Origin: Vibrio amylolyticus
Lineage (GTDB): Bacteria > Pseudomonadota > Gammaproteobacteria > Enterobacterales > Vibrionaceae
Assembly (NCBI RefSeq): GCF_023145695.1
Contig: NZ_JAJHVV010000002.1
Span: 248,001 to 312,000 of the forward strand
Direction of reading: 5' to 3'
Length of the DNA: 64,000 nucleotides
Part shown: one piece after another, positions 36,584 to 45,250 of the stretch
Position numbering within the stretch: position 1 is the stretch's first letter
Layout of the letters: every line of letters starts with the position of its first letter
Made by a program: the position numbers and the translations under genes
The notes under the pieces: generated by a model
The model's input: only the letters and a program-made list of their open reading frames with translations
What the model was told of the DNA's origin: nothing
Database searches by the model: none

Positions 36584-36740
36584 TGCTGCCCTTCTATCTG
36601 AATGTAAGGGAATAAAATGAATAAGAGGAGTTCAATCGCGGTAGTCTCATTTATTAGGTAACCATCGACGATAGTATTCTTTGATTTGAGTCGTCAGATA
36701 AATAGTAAATAGGGGAATCATTAGCGCTATCGCTGTTTTT

Positions 36741-36758
36741 GCGTGATCATTATCACGC
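36741..36758. promoter_or_regulatory. CRP-type site upstream of the sugar ABC operon
   Basis: GCGTGATCATTATCACGC has perfect 7-bp arms and fits the CRP form GTGA-N6-TCAC. It lies between the two GalR operators and about 125 nt before the binding-protein ATG, in keeping with catabolite activation. The remainder of 36330-36882 shows no other gene: a 14-codon frame at 36617 is dismissed. Confidence 0.65.
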
Positions 36759-36836
36759 TGTTGCTAAGTGTTGTTTCTGACTTCACAGTTTTTATCCTCT
36801 TCGCTAACAGATCAAATATGTTAGTGATAAATTCTT

Positions 36837-36852
36837 GTGTAAACGTTACCAA
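36837..36852. promoter_or_regulatory. GalR-type operator before the ABC operon (proximal)
   Basis: GTGTAAACGTTACCAA fits GTGnAAnCGnTTnCAC at most positions. It lies 30 nt before the binding-protein ATG, where a bound repressor would overlap the transcription start or early leader. Confidence 0.7.
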
Positions 36853-36882
36853 AGCGTTCCCTACAACAAGAGAGATAACATA

Positions 36883-38142
36883 ATGAAAAAGACGATGACC
36901 AAAGGATTGCTTGCTTCTGCTATTGGTATGTCACTGTTTAGTCAGGCATTGTTGGCTGAAGAAGTGACAGTATGGGCGTGGGATCCAAACTTTAATGTTG
37001 CGATCATGGAAGAAGCGGCTGCCCGTTATACTCAAGAAAACCCAGATGTTACCTTTAATATTCTTGATTTCTCAAAAGGTGAAGTTGAGCAAAAACTTCA
37101 GACTATGTTGGCATCTGGCGTGACCTCTGCTCTCCCTGACATCGTTCTTGTTGAAGATTATAACGCTCAAAAATACTTACAGTCGTTCCCAGGTTCATTT
37201 GCACCGATGACTGACAAAGTGGATTACAGCTCGTTCGCACCATACAAAGTAAGCGTAATGAGCTACAAAGGTGATGTGTACGGTATGCCTTTTGATACAG
37301 GTGTAACCGGCATGTATTACCGCACAGATATCCTTGAAAAAGCAGGATTCAGTGCTGAAGACATGCAAAACATCACTTGGGAGCGCTACCTAGAGATTGG
37401 TAAGCAAGTTAAAGAGAAAACAGGCGTGGCGATGCTGGGTACAAACCCAGACGATCTTGCAATGGTTCGTATCATGATGCAATCGGGTGGTGAGTGGTAC
37501 TTCAATGAAGACGGCTCTCTTAACATCACAGAGAATGAATCACTAAAAGAAGCGCTGGAAGTCTTTAGACAGCTAATGTCTGACGATATTTCTCGCCCAG
37601 CGGTTGGTTGGTCTGAGTGGGTTGGTACGGTTAACCGTGGTCAAGTAGCGACGATCACAACGGGTGTGTGGATTACTCCTTCAGTGAAAGCGTCTGACGA
37701 TCAAAACGGCAAATGGTCAATTGCACCAACGCCTCGTTTATCGAAAGAAGGTTCTGTTAACGCATCTAACCTGGGTGGCTCAAGCTGGTACGTACTGGGC
37801 AGTTCAAAAGTAACGGACACGGCGATAGATTTCCTTAATGACGTATACGCGAAAGACGTAAACTTCTACGAGACGATTCTAAAAGAGCGTGGCGCAGTAG
37901 GTTCTTACTTACCTTCTGCGAAATCTGAAGCCTACCAATACACCTCAGACTTCTTTGACGGTCAGCAAATCTACACAGATTTTGCAGGCTGGTTGGTTGA
38001 TATCCCACAAGTGAACTATGGTATCTATACCTATGAAGTCGATGCTGCTATCAGCTCACAAATGCCAGCCTTAATGCAAGGTATGCCAGTGGAAGCGATG
38101 CTAGAGCGCGTTCAACAACAACTAGAATATCAATTACGTTAA
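36883..38142 (+). CDS. ABC sugar importer, periplasmic binding protein
   Basis: This 419-residue family 1 extracellular solute-binding protein has a signal peptide (MKKTMTKGLLASAIGMSLFSQALLA) and mature start EEVTVWAWDPNFNVAIMEEAA. It has the aromatic-rich features of oligosaccharide binders (WAWD, GGSSWYVLG, FAGWLVD). The ATG at 36883 is chosen because an in-frame TTG at 36835 would run through the operator and lose the signal peptide. It is the first gene of an importer operon with GH36 downstream. The ligand is likely a galactoside oligomer (inference from GalR sites and neighbours). Confidence 0.9.
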   Translation: MKKTMTKGLLASAIGMSLFSQALLAEEVTVWAWDPNFNVAIMEEAAARYTQENPDVTFNILDFSKGEVEQKLQTMLASGVTSALPDIVLVEDYNAQKYLQSFPGSFAPMTDKVDYSSFAPYKVSVMSYKGDVYGMPFDTGVTGMYYRTDILEKAGFSAEDMQNITWERYLEIGKQVKEKTGVAMLGTNPDDLAMVRIMMQSGGEWYFNEDGSLNITENESLKEALEVFRQLMSDDISRPAVGWSEWVGTVNRGQVATITTGVWITPSVKASDDQNGKWSIAPTPRLSKEGSVNASNLGGSSWYVLGSSKVTDTAIDFLNDVYAKDVNFYETILKERGAVGSYLPSAKSEAYQYTSDFFDGQQIYTDFAGWLVDIPQVNYGIYTYEVDAAISSQMPALMQGMPVEAMLERVQQQLEYQLR

Positions 38143-38154
38143 TACGGCTTACAA

Positions 38155-38210
38155 GGCACTTACTTCAGCGTCTTGTATTCGTATTGTCGAATACTCACGC
38201 TGAAAGTGCC
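38155..38210 (+). promoter_or_regulatory. Large intercistronic stem-loop after the binding-protein gene
   Basis: GGCACTT-ACT-TCAGCGT pairs with ACGCTGAAAGTGCC (14 bp, one 3-nt bulge), and the loop holds a second 7-bp stem GTATTCG / CGAATAC. An imperfect T-rich tract follows. Stem-loops here in importer operons protect the binding-protein mRNA and reduce read-through, as between malE and malF. Confidence 0.75.
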
Positions 38211-38238
38211 TTTATTTTATATTTTATAGGTATGTTCA

Positions 38239-39156
38239 ATGAGTAGTGCAACGCTAGCGAACTCGACAGAAAAGAAAATGAAAAGTAAAAGCTTTCACCG
38301 ATTTTATGACATAAATGGTTGGGCATTTGTTTTGCCTGCAGTCACGCTTGTGGCCCTATTTATGATCTACCCAATCCTCAACTCCTTATGGATGTCAATG
38401 CACTCAGGTCGTGGTGTCATGATGGAGTTTGTTGGCTTTGGCAACATTGAACGTCTATTCAATGACCCATTTTTTACTAAAGCACTGACCAATACCTTTA
38501 TCTTCTTACTGTGCCAAGTGCCAGTAATGATATTTCTCTCTTTGGTGCTCTCTTCTTGTTTGAATTCACCTAACTTGAAATTTCGAGGCTTATTTCGATT
38601 AGCCATATTTTTACCATGCGTGACCTCGTTGGTGGCGTACTCAATTCTTTTCAAAAGTATGTTTGCTTATGAAGGGATCGTGAACCAGTTCCTTATGTGG
38701 TCCGGTATTGTGTCTGACCCAATTCCATGGCTGTCTGACCCATTCTGGGCAAAAGTGACCATTATTCTTGCGATCACATGGCGCTGGACTGGCTACAACA
38801 TGATCTTCTTCTTATCGGCAATGCAAAACATCGATAAGTCAATTTATGAAGCGGCGACCATTGAAGGCGTGAGCAAGGTTAAGCAATTCTTTTTCATTAC
38901 CGTTCCACTGCTTAAACCGGTCATTTTGTTTACCACGGTGATGTCGACCATCGGTACTCTGCAGTTGTTTGATGAAGTAATGAACATTACCGAAGGTGGT
39001 CCAGCGAACGAGACAATGACACTTTCAATGTACATCTATGACCTGTCATTCAAGTTTGTACCAAACTTTGGTTATGCAGCGACGGTCTCTTACGTGATTG
39101 TATTCTTCGCAGCTATCTTGGCGATGCTTCAATTCAGAATTGCTAAGGATAAATAA
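38239..39156 (+). CDS. ABC sugar importer, permease 1 (MalF/UgpA type)
   Basis: This 305-residue inner-membrane permease has six predicted helices and the EAA loop YEAATIEGVSKVKQFFFITVPLLKP near residue 205, which contacts the ATPase. It is type I ABC carbohydrate permease, MalF/UgpA class. It is followed after 2 nt by the second permease. The ribosome site (TAGGT) is weak, as expected below the strongly expressed binding-protein gene. Confidence 0.92.
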   Translation: MSSATLANSTEKKMKSKSFHRFYDINGWAFVLPAVTLVALFMIYPILNSLWMSMHSGRGVMMEFVGFGNIERLFNDPFFTKALTNTFIFLLCQVPVMIFLSLVLSSCLNSPNLKFRGLFRLAIFLPCVTSLVAYSILFKSMFAYEGIVNQFLMWSGIVSDPIPWLSDPFWAKVTIILAITWRWTGYNMIFFLSAMQNIDKSIYEAATIEGVSKVKQFFFITVPLLKPVILFTTVMSTIGTLQLFDEVMNITEGGPANETMTLSMYIYDLSFKFVPNFGYAATVSYVIVFFAAILAMLQFRIAKDK

Positions 39157-39158
39157 AC

Positions 39159-39968
39159 ATGAAAACGAAATTAACTAACGCTTTGATGTACGCCTTTTTA
39201 TCGCTTGCGGCGTTTATCTCACTGTTTCCATTTTATTGGATGATCGTCTCTACCACGAACACGACGACTGAGATCAATACGGGTAAGTTCACCTTTGGTG
39301 ATCAGTTATTTGCTAACTTAGCGCGTTTTTCTGAGCAAGTAGATATCGCCCTTATTTTTGGTAATACCGCAAAAATCGCCATCATCAGTACGTTATTAAC
39401 GCTGTTGATTTCATCGATGGCAGGCTACGGGTTCGAAATCTATAAAAACAGAAATCGTGACCGTGTTTACACGGCGATGTTGTTAACCATGATGATTCCG
39501 TTTGCTGCAATGATGATTCCGCTATTTACCTTAATGGCGAAAATGAACCTATTAGATACGCACTTTGCGGTTATCTTGCCAACGGTTGCATCAGTCTTCA
39601 TCGTCTTCTATTTCAGACAATGTACCAAAGCGTTCCCTAATGAGCTGATTGATGCGGCTCGTGTGGATGGTGTATCAGAGTGGAAAATTTACTTATACGT
39701 TTATCTTCCTGTGATGAAAACCACCTACGCAGCGGCATTTATTATTGTCTTTATGGGTTCTTGGAACGCCTTCCTATGGCCACTGATTGTGCTGCAATCG
39801 GCAGAACTCAAGACGATTAACCTTGTGCTCTCTTCTATGTCATCGGCTTACTTCCCCGACTTCAGTGCCATTATGGTCGGAACCGTATTAGCCACACTGC
39901 CAACGCTTGCTGTGTTCTTCTTAATGCAGAAACAGTTTGTTGCAGGTATGACAGGCTCTGTGAAGTAG
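39159..39968 (+). CDS. ABC sugar importer, permease 2 (MalG/UgpE type)
   Basis: This 269-residue partner permease has six helices and the EAA loop IDAARVDGVSEWKIYLYVYLPVMK near residue 160. AAGGA lies before the ATG within the end of permease 1, so translation is probably coupled. It forms the heterodimeric channel with the previous gene product. Confidence 0.92.
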   Translation: MKTKLTNALMYAFLSLAAFISLFPFYWMIVSTTNTTTEINTGKFTFGDQLFANLARFSEQVDIALIFGNTAKIAIISTLLTLLISSMAGYGFEIYKNRNRDRVYTAMLLTMMIPFAAMMIPLFTLMAKMNLLDTHFAVILPTVASVFIVFYFRQCTKAFPNELIDAARVDGVSEWKIYLYVYLPVMKTTYAAAFIIVFMGSWNAFLWPLIVLQSAELKTINLVLSSMSSAYFPDFSAIMVGTVLATLPTLAVFFLMQKQFVAGMTGSVK

Positions 39969-40002
39969 CGTTAAATCGATACGACTGAAAAAGAATAATA
40001 GG

Positions 40003-40026
40003 CCAAGCGCCCTCAATGGCGCTTGG
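40003..40026 (+). promoter_or_regulatory. Stem-loop between permease 2 and the ATPase gene
   Basis: The perfect 9-bp stem CCAAGCGCC / GGCGCTTGG with loop CTCAAT lacks a U-run. It is likely an mRNA processing or stability element in the 124-nt gap rather than a terminator. Confidence 0.6.
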
Positions 40027-40092
40027 TGATGAGAAATTAACTCGATAAAGAAGTATTCAACCCAAGAGTTGACTACATCCTGAGGAATTATT

Positions 40093-41178
40093 ATGGCTGA
40101 CATCAAGCTATCTAAAATTGTAAAGAACTACGGCGATACCAAAGTGATCAAGGGTGTTGATCTCGATATCAAACAGGGTGAGTTTGTTGTTTTTGTTGGC
40201 CCATCGGGCTGTGGTAAGTCAACGCTACTGCGTTTAGTGGCAGGCCTTGAAGAAATTACGTCTGGTGATTTGGAAATTGAAAACCGAGTTGTTAACCACC
40301 TAGATCCATCTGAGCGTGGTATTGCGATGGTATTCCAGTCATATGCTCTGTACCCACACATGACGGTGGAAGAGAACATGGGCTTTGGCATGAAGATGAA
40401 CGGTTTCCCTAAAGACGAGATTGCAAGCCGCGTAGACAGAGCAGCAAAAGCACTGCAACTTGATAAGTTAATGGAGCGTAAGCCTAAAGATCTTTCTGGT
40501 GGTCAACGCCAACGTGTTGCTATTGGTCGTGCCATTGTACGTGATCCTAAAGTGTTTCTATTTGATGAGCCATTATCAAACCTTGATGCAGAACTGCGTG
40601 TTGATATGCGCCTACAAATTTCAAACCTGCACCGTGAACTCGATACAACGATGATCTATGTAACGCACGATCAGGTTGAAGCGATGACATTAGCCGATAA
40701 GATTGTGGTACTGCGTGATGGTCAAGTTGAGCAAGTCGGATCTCCGTTGGAGCTATATAATTATCCTGCAAACGAGTTCGTGGCTGGCTTTATTGGCTCT
40801 CCAAAGATGAACATGTTGCCAGCAACCGTTGCTACTATTGAAGGTAACGATGTCACGATTATTCTTCCGGATCAGCAATCCTTTACACTGGCTTGCGAAG
40901 CCGCGCGTTTAAGTGTGGGTGATAAAGTGACATTTGGATTACGTCCAGAGCATCATGCCGCTGGAACAGAACTGCCGAACCACCTGAAGTTTACCACCAC
41001 AGACATCGAACGCCTTGGTAACAGTACCTACCTGTTTGGTGAAGTTGGTGGCCACCATAACTACAAGATCCACGTATCGGGTGATATGGAAGCACAACGC
41101 GGTGATGTGATGACCTTTAGCTTTGCGCTAGAGAATACTCATCTATTTAAAGATGGCTTACGTATTCCATCACTGTAA
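40093..41178 (+). CDS. ABC sugar importer, ATPase (MalK/UgpC/MsmK type)
   Basis: This is a 361-residue ABC ATPase with Walker A GPSGCGKST (about 37-45), Q-loop MVFQSYALYPHMTV, signature LSGGQRQRVAIGRA, Walker B VFLFDEPLSNLDA and H-loop YVTHDQVEAM. The C-terminal ~120 residues form the OB/TOBE regulatory domain of the MalK class (GLRPEHH). The ATG at 40093 follows TGAGGA. It is followed by a terminator-like hairpin and then GH36. It can serve the two permeases above; whether it also energises other importers is unknown. Confidence 0.93.
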   Translation: MADIKLSKIVKNYGDTKVIKGVDLDIKQGEFVVFVGPSGCGKSTLLRLVAGLEEITSGDLEIENRVVNHLDPSERGIAMVFQSYALYPHMTVEENMGFGMKMNGFPKDEIASRVDRAAKALQLDKLMERKPKDLSGGQRQRVAIGRAIVRDPKVFLFDEPLSNLDAELRVDMRLQISNLHRELDTTMIYVTHDQVEAMTLADKIVVLRDGQVEQVGSPLELYNYPANEFVAGFIGSPKMNMLPATVATIEGNDVTIILPDQQSFTLACEAARLSVGDKVTFGLRPEHHAAGTELPNHLKFTTTDIERLGNSTYLFGEVGGHHNYKIHVSGDMEAQRGDVMTFSFALENTHLFKDGLRIPSL

Positions 41179-41205
41179 TACACGTAGAGTCTCTATTTAT
41201 TAATT

Positions 41206-41236
41206 AAAGCAGTGCTTGAAAGAGCGCTGCTTTTTT
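41206..41236 (+). terminator. Internal terminator/attenuator between ABC ATPase and GH36 genes
   Basis: AAAGCAGTGCT / AGCGCTGCTTT forms an 11-bp stem with one G-U pair and a 6-nt loop, followed by TTTTTT. It ends 18 nt before the GH36 start and leaves no room for a normal promoter, so it probably lowers read-through into GH36. Confidence 0.75.
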
Positions 41237-41254
41237 CATTTTCAGCGGCGAGTG

Positions 41255-43381
41255 ATGATCATGAATAAAACAGTCCAACTAAACAGCCAGCAATCCACTT
41301 TAATTGTTTGCCTGAATCCCATGCCTGAAATTCTCTACTGGGGAGAAAGGTTAGAGCCACTCAATGAACAAGAGTTAGTTCAATTTCAACTAATGACGGA
41401 ACGAGGCTTAATGCAAGCTCGTATTGATGAAGATGTGCCACTCTCTTTATGCCCAGAACTAGGTCGAGCCAATTTCGGCTCTCCGGGCCTTGAGGCGCAT
41501 CGAGAAGGTAAAAGCTGGGCACCACAATTTATCTACGATTCACATCAAATCAATGCCCAAACTCTCTCAATCAAGTGTCAAGATATTGTGGCATCCATTG
41601 AGCTTCAAATAGCTCTGACGCTAGATGATGATTCAAGTGTTCTCGCTAAATCAATTAAAGTAATTAATCGCGATTCCACGCCGTTAACCGTGAATAAACT
41701 AGCGCTAACCTTTCCTTTGCCATATCAAGCGAATCAGGTGATGTCGTTTCATGGACGTTGGAGTCGGGAGCTTCAATCGCAACGCGTGAGATTGGATCAT
41801 GGTCAGTTTATTCAAGAGAATCGCCGCGGGCGAACATCTCACGAGTACTTCCCTAGTTGCTTGATTGGTGAGGAGAACTTCTCCGAAGAAAAAGGCGACG
41901 TATGGGGCTTTCATTTAGCGTGGAGTGGCAACCATGCATGGAAAGCAGAAGTGAAAAGTGATGGCCGTCGTCTGATGCAAGCAGGGGAGCTACTACTGCC
42001 GGGTGAAGTGATCCTCAAGCAGAATGAAAGCTATCAAACGCCAACGCTTTACATTGCTCACAGTCGCAGCGGAATTAATGGACTACGAACGAAATTCCAC
42101 CCTTTCATTCGACAACATCTAATTCGGTTCGATCGCCATAAAGTACGCCCTGTTCACCTTAATACTTGGGAGGGGATCTACTTTGATCACAACCCGAGTT
42201 ACCTCAGTGAGATGATTTCTGAAGCGGCCAAAATAGGTGTCGAAAGATTTATTATTGATGATGGCTGGTTTAAAGGGCGAAATAACGATAAAGCAGCGCT
42301 GGGTGATTGGCTAGTGGACAAAAATAAATACCCACAAGGGTTAACCCCACTGATTAAACAAGTGAATGAATTGGGTATGGAGTTTGGTTTGTGGGTTGAA
42401 CCAGAAATGTTCAACCCCGATTCTGATTTGTTCCGTACTCATCCTGAGTGGCTGTTAGCAAGTGAGGGTTACTCTGCGGTAACAGGCCGAAATCAATACG
42501 TATTGGATCTGCAAAATAGCGAGTGTTTTGATTACCTTTATTCAGCACTCAATCAGATTTTAAGTGACCATCATATCGGCTATCTAAAGTGGGATATGAA
42601 TAGAGAAATCGTGCAAGCTAGCCACTTAGGTCGAGCTGCGGTGAACGGCCAAACACAGGCACTTTACAAATTTCTCTCAAAGCTTAATCAATCACATCCA
42701 GAGGTGGAGATTGAATCTTGCTCATCGGGAGGAGGGCGAATGGATTTCGAGATTTTACGCTATGCCTGCCGCTTTTGGACGTCAGATTGTAATGATGCAC
42801 TAGAGAGGCAAACCATTCAGCGTAATATGAGCATATTCTTCCCGCCAGAGTTGATGGGTGCTCATATAGGCCCAGAAAAGAGCCACACGACGCGGAGAAG
42901 GCACGATATTCACTTTCGTGGCATAACCGCATTGTTTGGTCACATGGGGGTTGAACTTGATCCTGTGGCGGAGAGTGAATCAGAGAAGCAAGCTTTTAAG
43001 CACTATATTGAATTGCATAAACAATTTAGACCGCTGCTACATAGTGGTCAGAGTTTCTTTCTAGACAGTCGTGATCATTCACGACACGCTTATGGTGTGT
43101 TCGACAAGCAGCAAACCTTGGTTGCTATTGCCCAGTTAGCTATGCCTGAGTACATGCTCATGGAGCCCCTAAAACTTGGGATGCTAGAGAGTGATGGGGA
43201 TTATCGGGTATCGATGGTTCACTTTCCACATTCAAGTCGTGGCTTGATGAAGCGACAACCGGATTGGACTCAAGAGCAGACAATTGTTGTGAAGGGCTGC
43301 TGGCTTAAAAATGTGGGGCTAAGTTTACCTATTCTTGATCCAGAATCGGCGATGTTGATACATATTGAAAAGAGTCATTAA
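41255..43381 (+). CDS. GH36 alpha-galactosidase
   Basis: This 708-residue cytoplasmic enzyme of glycoside hydrolase family 36 removes terminal alpha-galactose from oligosaccharides such as raffinose or melibiose. It has an N-terminal beta-sandwich (about 1-310), a (beta/alpha)8 catalytic domain and a C-terminal beta domain. Catalytic nucleophile Asp447 lies in KWDMNRE and the acid/base Asp511 in WTSDCNDA. The upstream ERFIIDDGWF and FGLWVEPEMF motifs fit the family. No signal peptide is seen, in agreement with an imported substrate. ATG at 41255 or 41261; the longer frame from TTG 41216 would start inside the terminator stem and is rejected. Confidence 0.92.
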   Translation: MIMNKTVQLNSQQSTLIVCLNPMPEILYWGERLEPLNEQELVQFQLMTERGLMQARIDEDVPLSLCPELGRANFGSPGLEAHREGKSWAPQFIYDSHQINAQTLSIKCQDIVASIELQIALTLDDDSSVLAKSIKVINRDSTPLTVNKLALTFPLPYQANQVMSFHGRWSRELQSQRVRLDHGQFIQENRRGRTSHEYFPSCLIGEENFSEEKGDVWGFHLAWSGNHAWKAEVKSDGRRLMQAGELLLPGEVILKQNESYQTPTLYIAHSRSGINGLRTKFHPFIRQHLIRFDRHKVRPVHLNTWEGIYFDHNPSYLSEMISEAAKIGVERFIIDDGWFKGRNNDKAALGDWLVDKNKYPQGLTPLIKQVNELGMEFGLWVEPEMFNPDSDLFRTHPEWLLASEGYSAVTGRNQYVLDLQNSECFDYLYSALNQILSDHHIGYLKWDMNREIVQASHLGRAAVNGQTQALYKFLSKLNQSHPEVEIESCSSGGGRMDFEILRYACRFWTSDCNDALERQTIQRNMSIFFPPELMGAHIGPEKSHTTRRRHDIHFRGITALFGHMGVELDPVAESESEKQAFKHYIELHKQFRPLLHSGQSFFLDSRDHSRHAYGVFDKQQTLVAIAQLAMPEYMLMEPLKLGMLESDGDYRVSMVHFPHSSRGLMKRQPDWTQEQTIVVKGCWLKNVGLSLPILDPESAMLIHIEKSH

Positions 43382-43435
43382 CGCTAGTCGTAATCAGCTG
43401 TGTGAAATAGAAGAAAAGCAGAAATAGAAGAAAAA

Positions 43436-43475
43436 AAGTCGCTGCTATTGAGTTAATAGTTAAGCGACTTTTTTG
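43436..43475. terminator. Terminator after GH36, also facing the small membrane-protein gene
   Basis: AAGTCGCT and AGCGACTT form the outer stem, with CTATT / AATAG pairing inside. T-runs lie on the right (+ strand) and A-runs on the left, so it can act on both strands. Confidence 0.75.
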
Positions 43476-43480
43476 TGCGA

Positions 43481-43579
43481 TTAGCGTGCTGGTCGAGATA
43501 GCCCTAGGTATAAACCTACGACAATAGCGATAACACTAGCTGATCCCATGATTAGAACTGAAGCTACATTAAGGTCCAT
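43481..43579 (-). CDS. Small single-helix membrane protein, 32 residues
   Basis: The frame reads MDLNVASVLIMGSASVIAIV and continues VGLYLGLSRPAR. It is one hydrophobic helix with a positively charged C terminus, so an N-out, C-in orientation is likely. AGAGGA lies 5 nt before the ATG (at 43579), and the bidirectional terminator follows the stop immediately. Length, ribosome site and terminator together make a real gene plausible although I recognise no family. It lies alone between GH36 and MATE copy 2. Small proteins of this shape often tune membrane complexes, but no role can be claimed. Confidence 0.6.
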   Translation of the reverse strand: MDLNVASVLIMGSASVIAIVVGLYLGLSRPAR

Positions 43580-43823
43580 GTTAATCCTCTATTTCTTTAA
43601 GATGTTCAAGTTTTTTAAGATTTTCAAGGCAGAATTATATCGGTTAACAGGGAGGGAAAAATGATTTTCGGCTTGGGGTTATTCTCTTGTTACAATTTTC
43701 TAATCAGGCTTAGAATTGAAGTAAATATCAAATGAAAATGGTTTACTATTCGAATGTAAAATCCATCTCATTCGCCCCGTAGAGGTATAAAGATTAATGA
43801 AATACTTAACTGTCTGAGTGGCG

Positions 43824-45152
43824 CTACAGCTTGAACTGCAGCCACACTTTGCTGCGCCAACGCCTTGCCATTATCAGTCCTCTAAACCACTCATCCATGG
43901 CTATGGCAATCCATGCACCGAGAACTCCCATGCTCCAGTGAATTCCTAGAATGTAGCTCATCACAACACCGATTCCCCACATACTAAGAATGCCCATTTT
44001 GACTGGGAATTTTATGTCTCCACTCGCTTTTAGCGCAGAGATAAACACCAGGTTAAAGGCACGTCCTGCCTCTAAAATAATAGAAGCGCCAATCAATGCG
44101 ACGGTAAGTTGGGTCACCATTGGGTCGTGGGTAAAAATTCCAACAATTTCGTATCTGAATAGGTAGAAGAGAGTCGTGAACGTTACGGATACGGCAAAGC
44201 CTGCCACAAAGTACCACTGGACGCGTTGCCAAATCTCGTCGATGTACTGCTTACCAATATAGTAACCCGCTTGAATTTGTGTGGCTTGCCCTAACGCTAG
44301 AGAGAAAGCGAACGCAAGGCGCGCGATATTCTGAGCATAGGTGAATGCGGCGACAGAAGCGGTTCCCATAGAAATAACCAAAACCATAATTGTCATTTGA
44401 GCAAGATTATATGAAAGCACTTCCCCTGCGTTTAGCGCACCAATCTTAACGATTTTTTTGTAAATCGCGCGTGGAACAGAGCGATATTGAGCAAGCTTTA
44501 AAGGGATAGAGCGTTGTCTAAGCATATAGAACAGCAGACAAGTACTGATGATTTGACTGACGACGGTCGCTGTTGCAACACCTGATACACCAAAAACAGG
44601 AAGACCAAAAGGTTGGTATAGGGCTATGTAGTTACCCAATAGGTTAATTACGCCGGCAATGAGGTTAATGATCATTGGCGATTTAGAGTAGCCATAGCAG
44701 CGCATAATGGTGGAAATCACCACACCGAACGTCACAACAAATGTAAAGCTACCGCTGATCGCAAGATATTCAGTGGCATAACCAAGTACTTCAGGCTCTA
44801 ATTGGAAAAATGGCAACAGATTAAAGGCAGCAAAGTAGGCAAATAGGCTAAGTAGAAAGCCAACAGCTAAGGCTAAAACGAAACTTGCCACATTCACTTG
44901 GTGTGATTTTTCTTTATTCCCTGCACCTAGGTACTGGGCGATTAAAATACTGCAACCACTACTGACCATGCTCGATACAATCAATAGAAAGAAAGAGATT
45001 TGAGTAACCACGCCAATGGCGGAAACCGCTTTATCAGAGTAACTGCTGAGCATGAACACATCGCTGGTGTTCAACGCAGTTCGCAACAGGATCTCGATAA
45101 ATATCGGCCATGTTAGTGCAATAATACTCATGCGTTTGGCTGTGTTTGGCAT
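43824..45152 (-). CDS. MATE-family exporter, copy 2
   Basis: This 442-residue MATE transporter is a close paralogue of the one ending at 34995: the start RMSIIALTWPIFIEILLRTALNTSDVFMLS, the NIARLAFAFSLALGQATQIQ segment and the end LDEWFRG.IMARRWR are nearly the same. It lies downstream of the porin on the same strand but behind a terminator, and no GalR-like site is seen in the 98-nt gap. The pair brackets the ABC/GH36 block. Substrate unknown. Confidence 0.88.
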   Translation of the reverse strand: MPNTAKRMSIIALTWPIFIEILLRTALNTSDVFMLSSYSDKAVSAIGVVTQISFFLLIVSSMVSSGCSILIAQYLGAGNKEKSHQVNVASFVLALAVGFLLSLFAYFAAFNLLPFFQLEPEVLGYATEYLAISGSFTFVVTFGVVISTIMRCYGYSKSPMIINLIAGVINLLGNYIALYQPFGLPVFGVSGVATATVVSQIISTCLLFYMLRQRSIPLKLAQYRSVPRAIYKKIVKIGALNAGEVLSYNLAQMTIMVLVISMGTASVAAFTYAQNIARLAFAFSLALGQATQIQAGYYIGKQYIDEIWQRVQWYFVAGFAVSVTFTTLFYLFRYEIVGIFTHDPMVTQLTVALIGASIILEAGRAFNLVFISALKASGDIKFPVKMGILSMWGIGVVMSYILGIHWSMGVLGAWIAIAMDEWFRGLIMARRWRSKVWLQFKL

Positions 45153-45183
45153 GTAATGGCCTCTCGAAAACTGTGACGCGGTT

Positions 45184-45215
45184 CAAAAAAGAAAGCGATG
45201 CTAATGCATCGCTTT
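45184..45215 (-). terminator. Intrinsic terminator after the porin gene
   Basis: The 10-bp stem AAAGCGATGC / GCATCGCTTT with loop TAAT is followed on the - strand by CTTTTTTG. It separates the porin from MATE copy 2. Confidence 0.85.
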
Positions 45216-45250
45216 AATTAAGGACAGTAAAATTTTATAAATATTGAAGA

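Noticed and set aside
36617..36661. A 14-codon frame (MNKRSS...) after AAGGG in the MATE/ABC divergent gap
   Set aside because: Too short and without conserved features. It lies among regulatory sites and is better read as non-coding.
36848..39638. A 17-nt exact match (TACCAAAGCGTTCCCTA) at about 36847-36863 and 39622-39638
   Set aside because: One copy is in a leader next to an operator, the other encodes part of a permease. One such match in 64 kb is plausible by chance, and it does not fit the GalR pattern.
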